Below, piece after piece: positions 4,899 through 6,437 of a DNA stretch of 6,437 nucleotides. Made by a program: the position numbers and the translations under genes. The first letter of the stretch is position 1, and every line of letters begins with the position of its first letter. The notes under the pieces are model-generated. The model worked only from the letters and a program-made list of their open reading frames with translations. It was not told where the DNA came from and did no database searches. This DNA is from Pirellulaceae bacterium (GTDB lineage: Bacteria; Planctomycetota; Planctomycetia; Pirellulales; Pirellulaceae): the NCBI GenBank assembly GCA_030744095.1, contig JASLRF010000526.1, positions 1 through 6,437 on the forward strand, read 5' to 3'.

Positions 4899-6437
4899 TC
4901 AGTATTGATTTCCTGTGCCGCGTTCCCCCAATCCAGCGTTGCCGCCGAACGACTGGCGAACCTCTCTAGCGGCGATTTCAGTCTGCAATTTGACCAACGC
5001 CTCGTCTATTTTCATCGGTCCTAGATCACCGATCAGGCGATCACGCACGGCGACCGTTTCACTTTCCATTTCGCGACCCCCAACAATAAACATGTAGGGA
5101 ATCAGTTCTAGCTGGCCGTCGCGAATCTTAGCTCCGATCTTCTCGGGACGATAATCTCCGCCGACTCGCAACTTGGTAGCCCGCAGTTGTTGTTCGACGC
5201 GGCGCGCATAATCTTCAAACTTTTGGCTGACCGACAGCACACGAACCTGCTCGGGGGCCAGCCACAGCGGAAAGGCACCCGCGAAGTGCTCGATCAGGAC
5301 GCCGATAAACCGTTCCATTGAACCCAAAGGTGCACGGTGAATCATGACCGGTCGATGAGGTTGATTGTCCGCTCCGATATACTGCAAGCCGAATCGGTCG
5401 TCGCTGGGCAAGTTGTAGTCCAGCTGAACGGTGCCCAATTGCCATTCGCGGCCAATGCAGTCGGTCACGACGAAATCGGCCTTGGGACCATAGAAGGCCG
5501 CTTCCCCACGTTCGACGGTAAATTCCATCCCCAGGTCTGTGCAGACTTCGATCAAGGCGTTTTCGGCTTTTTGCCAGTTCGTCGCCTCGCCGATGTATTT
5601 GTCGCTGTCTGGATCGCGGAATCCCAATCGCACCCGATAGCTGGCCAGACCTAGAGTATCGAGGACCATGCGAGTCATCTCGATGCAGTCGCGAAACTCC
5701 TCCGGCACTTGCTCGCTGGTGCAGAAGATGTGGGCGTCGTCCTGCGTAAACCCGCGCACGCGCGTCATCCCAGACAGTTCGCCAGACTGTTCGTAGCGGT
5801 AGACGGTGCCAAATTCGGCCAAACGCAGCGGCAGTTCGCGATAGCTGCGCGGGCGCGTCTTGTAGATCATGGTGTGATGCGGGCAATTCATCGGCTTGAG
5901 CAGATACTGCTCTTCATGCTCCAACGTGATCGGCGAGAACATGCTGTCTTTGTAGTACGGGTAATGTCCCGAGGTTTCATAGAGTTCGATTCGGCCAATG
6001 TTGGGTGTGTAGACCGGTTGATAGCCGCGCATCTGAAGTTCATCGCGGACGAACGACTCCAGCCCGTTGCGAATGATCGCGCCTTTCGGTTGCCAGAGCA
6101 CTAAACCGGAGCCTACCATCTCTGGATTGATGGTGAAGAACTCCAGTCGTTTGCCCAGTACGCGGTGGTCGCGGCGTTTGGCTTCTTCGATCCGTTCTAG
6201 ATGATCCTTCAGATCCTGTTTGTTGAAAAACGCCGTGCCGTAGACCCGTTGCAGCTGTTTTCGATTCTGGTCACCCTTCCAGTAGGCGCCAGCCACGGAG
6301 AGGATTTTGAAGGCGCCAATGGCACCGGCCGTGGGGACATGCGGCCCTCGGCACAAATCCAGGAATTCGCCCTGCTGATAAAAGGACAGCGTCTCGTGGT
6401 CGGCCAGCCCATCATCGATATGTTCGACTTTGTACGT
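4899..6437 (-). CDS. thrS: threonyl-tRNA synthetase, 5' end cut by window edge
   Basis: This class II synthetase charges tRNA-Thr in the cytoplasm. The frame is open from the right edge ([15 protein letters not shown]...) to TGA at 4901-4899, giving 512 visible residues. Visible features, numbered from the edge, are the editing-site segment DLCRGPHVP with C29; class II motif 1 around [18 protein letters not shown]; the zinc ligands C185 (in MNCPHH), H236 (DDAHIF) and H367 (MIHRAPLGS); motif 2 [13 protein letters not shown]...RGFTQDDAH; and motif 3 [17 protein letters not shown]. The C-terminal anticodon-binding domain follows ([12 protein letters not shown] to [16 protein letters not shown]). 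Spacing from the first zinc Cys to the first His equals E. coli ThrRS (51 residues). By that alignment about 150 N-terminal residues are missing: the TGS domain and most of the editing domain. The tail after [11 protein letters not shown] is a short non-conserved extension. It is followed by infC on the same strand, the classic pairing. Confidence 0.97.
   Translation of the reverse strand, partial: TYKVEHIDDGLADHETLSFYQQGEFLDLCRGPHVPTAGAIGAFKILSVAGAYWKGDQNRKQLQRVYGTAFFNKQDLKDHLERIEEAKRRDHRVLGKRLEFFTINPEMVGSGLVLWQPKGAIIRNGLESFVRDELQMRGYQPVYTPNIGRIELYETSGHYPYYKDSMFSPITLEHEEQYLLKPMNCPHHTMIYKTRPRSYRELPLRLAEFGTVYRYEQSGELSGMTRVRGFTQDDAHIFCTSEQVPEEFRDCIEMTRMVLDTLGLASYRVRLGFRDPDSDKYIGEATNWQKAENALIEVCTDLGMEFTVERGEAAFYGPKADFVVTDCIGREWQLGTVQLDYNLPSDDRFGLQYIGADNQPHRPVMIHRAPLGSMERFIGVLIEHFAGAFPLWLAPEQVRVLSVSQKFEDYARRVEQQLRATKLRVGGDYRPEKIGAKIRDGQLELIPYMFIVGGREMESETVAVRDRLIGDLGPMKIDEALVKLQTEIAAREVRQSFGGNAGLGERGTGNQY

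Noticed and set aside
5215..5886. Minus-strand ORF of 223 codons inside thrS
   Set aside because: Same strand but a different frame from thrS, whose class II motifs cover the whole stretch; the translation is arginine/serine-rich noise.

Overview
The window looks like a piece of a planctomycete chromosome, probably from the Pirellulales. This is inference. It rests on two palindromic intergenic repeats whose sequence style I recall from planctomycete genomes (translating in passing as SLTRRVSE and VARSPDRAT), on fairly high G+C, and on loose gene packing. No 16S rRNA or other definitive marker is present.

Layout. (i) 1-503, minus: a DUF1990/UPF0548 protein that runs off the left edge and starts with GTG. 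(ii) 504-720: a divergent intergenic region holding a 27-nt imperfect palindrome that overlaps a possible -35 box for the next gene. (iii) 721-1920, plus: a FAD-dependent oxidoreductase of the geranylgeranyl-reductase-like family, with a 13-bp inverted repeat across its stop codon. (iv) 1921-2123: the gap between convergent genes, with a perfect 11-bp-stem palindrome and a degenerate second copy. (v) 3104-2124 and 4102-3101, minus: an ABC exporter pair (ATPase then ABC-2 permease) joined by an ATGA overlap. (vi) 4722-4222, minus: infC (IF-3), read here from an AUC start codon behind a good Shine-Dalgarno and a sigma70-like promoter. (vii) 6437-4899, minus: thrS (threonyl-tRNA synthetase), cut at its 5' end by the right edge.

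How the genes work together. thrS and infC are the conserved translation pair. The usual followers rpmI and rplT are not found after infC; an ABC exporter occupies that place. The ATPase and permease form one translationally coupled unit. The FAD enzyme and the DUF1990 gene are divergently transcribed from a shared region, but nothing visible ties their functions together. I see no mobile element, CRISPR array, tRNA or rRNA. The most instructive points are the non-canonical infC start, the DUF1990 gene without an ATG start, and the repeat-derived tail and hairpins around the end of the FAD gene. I found nothing I would call an undescribed biological system.
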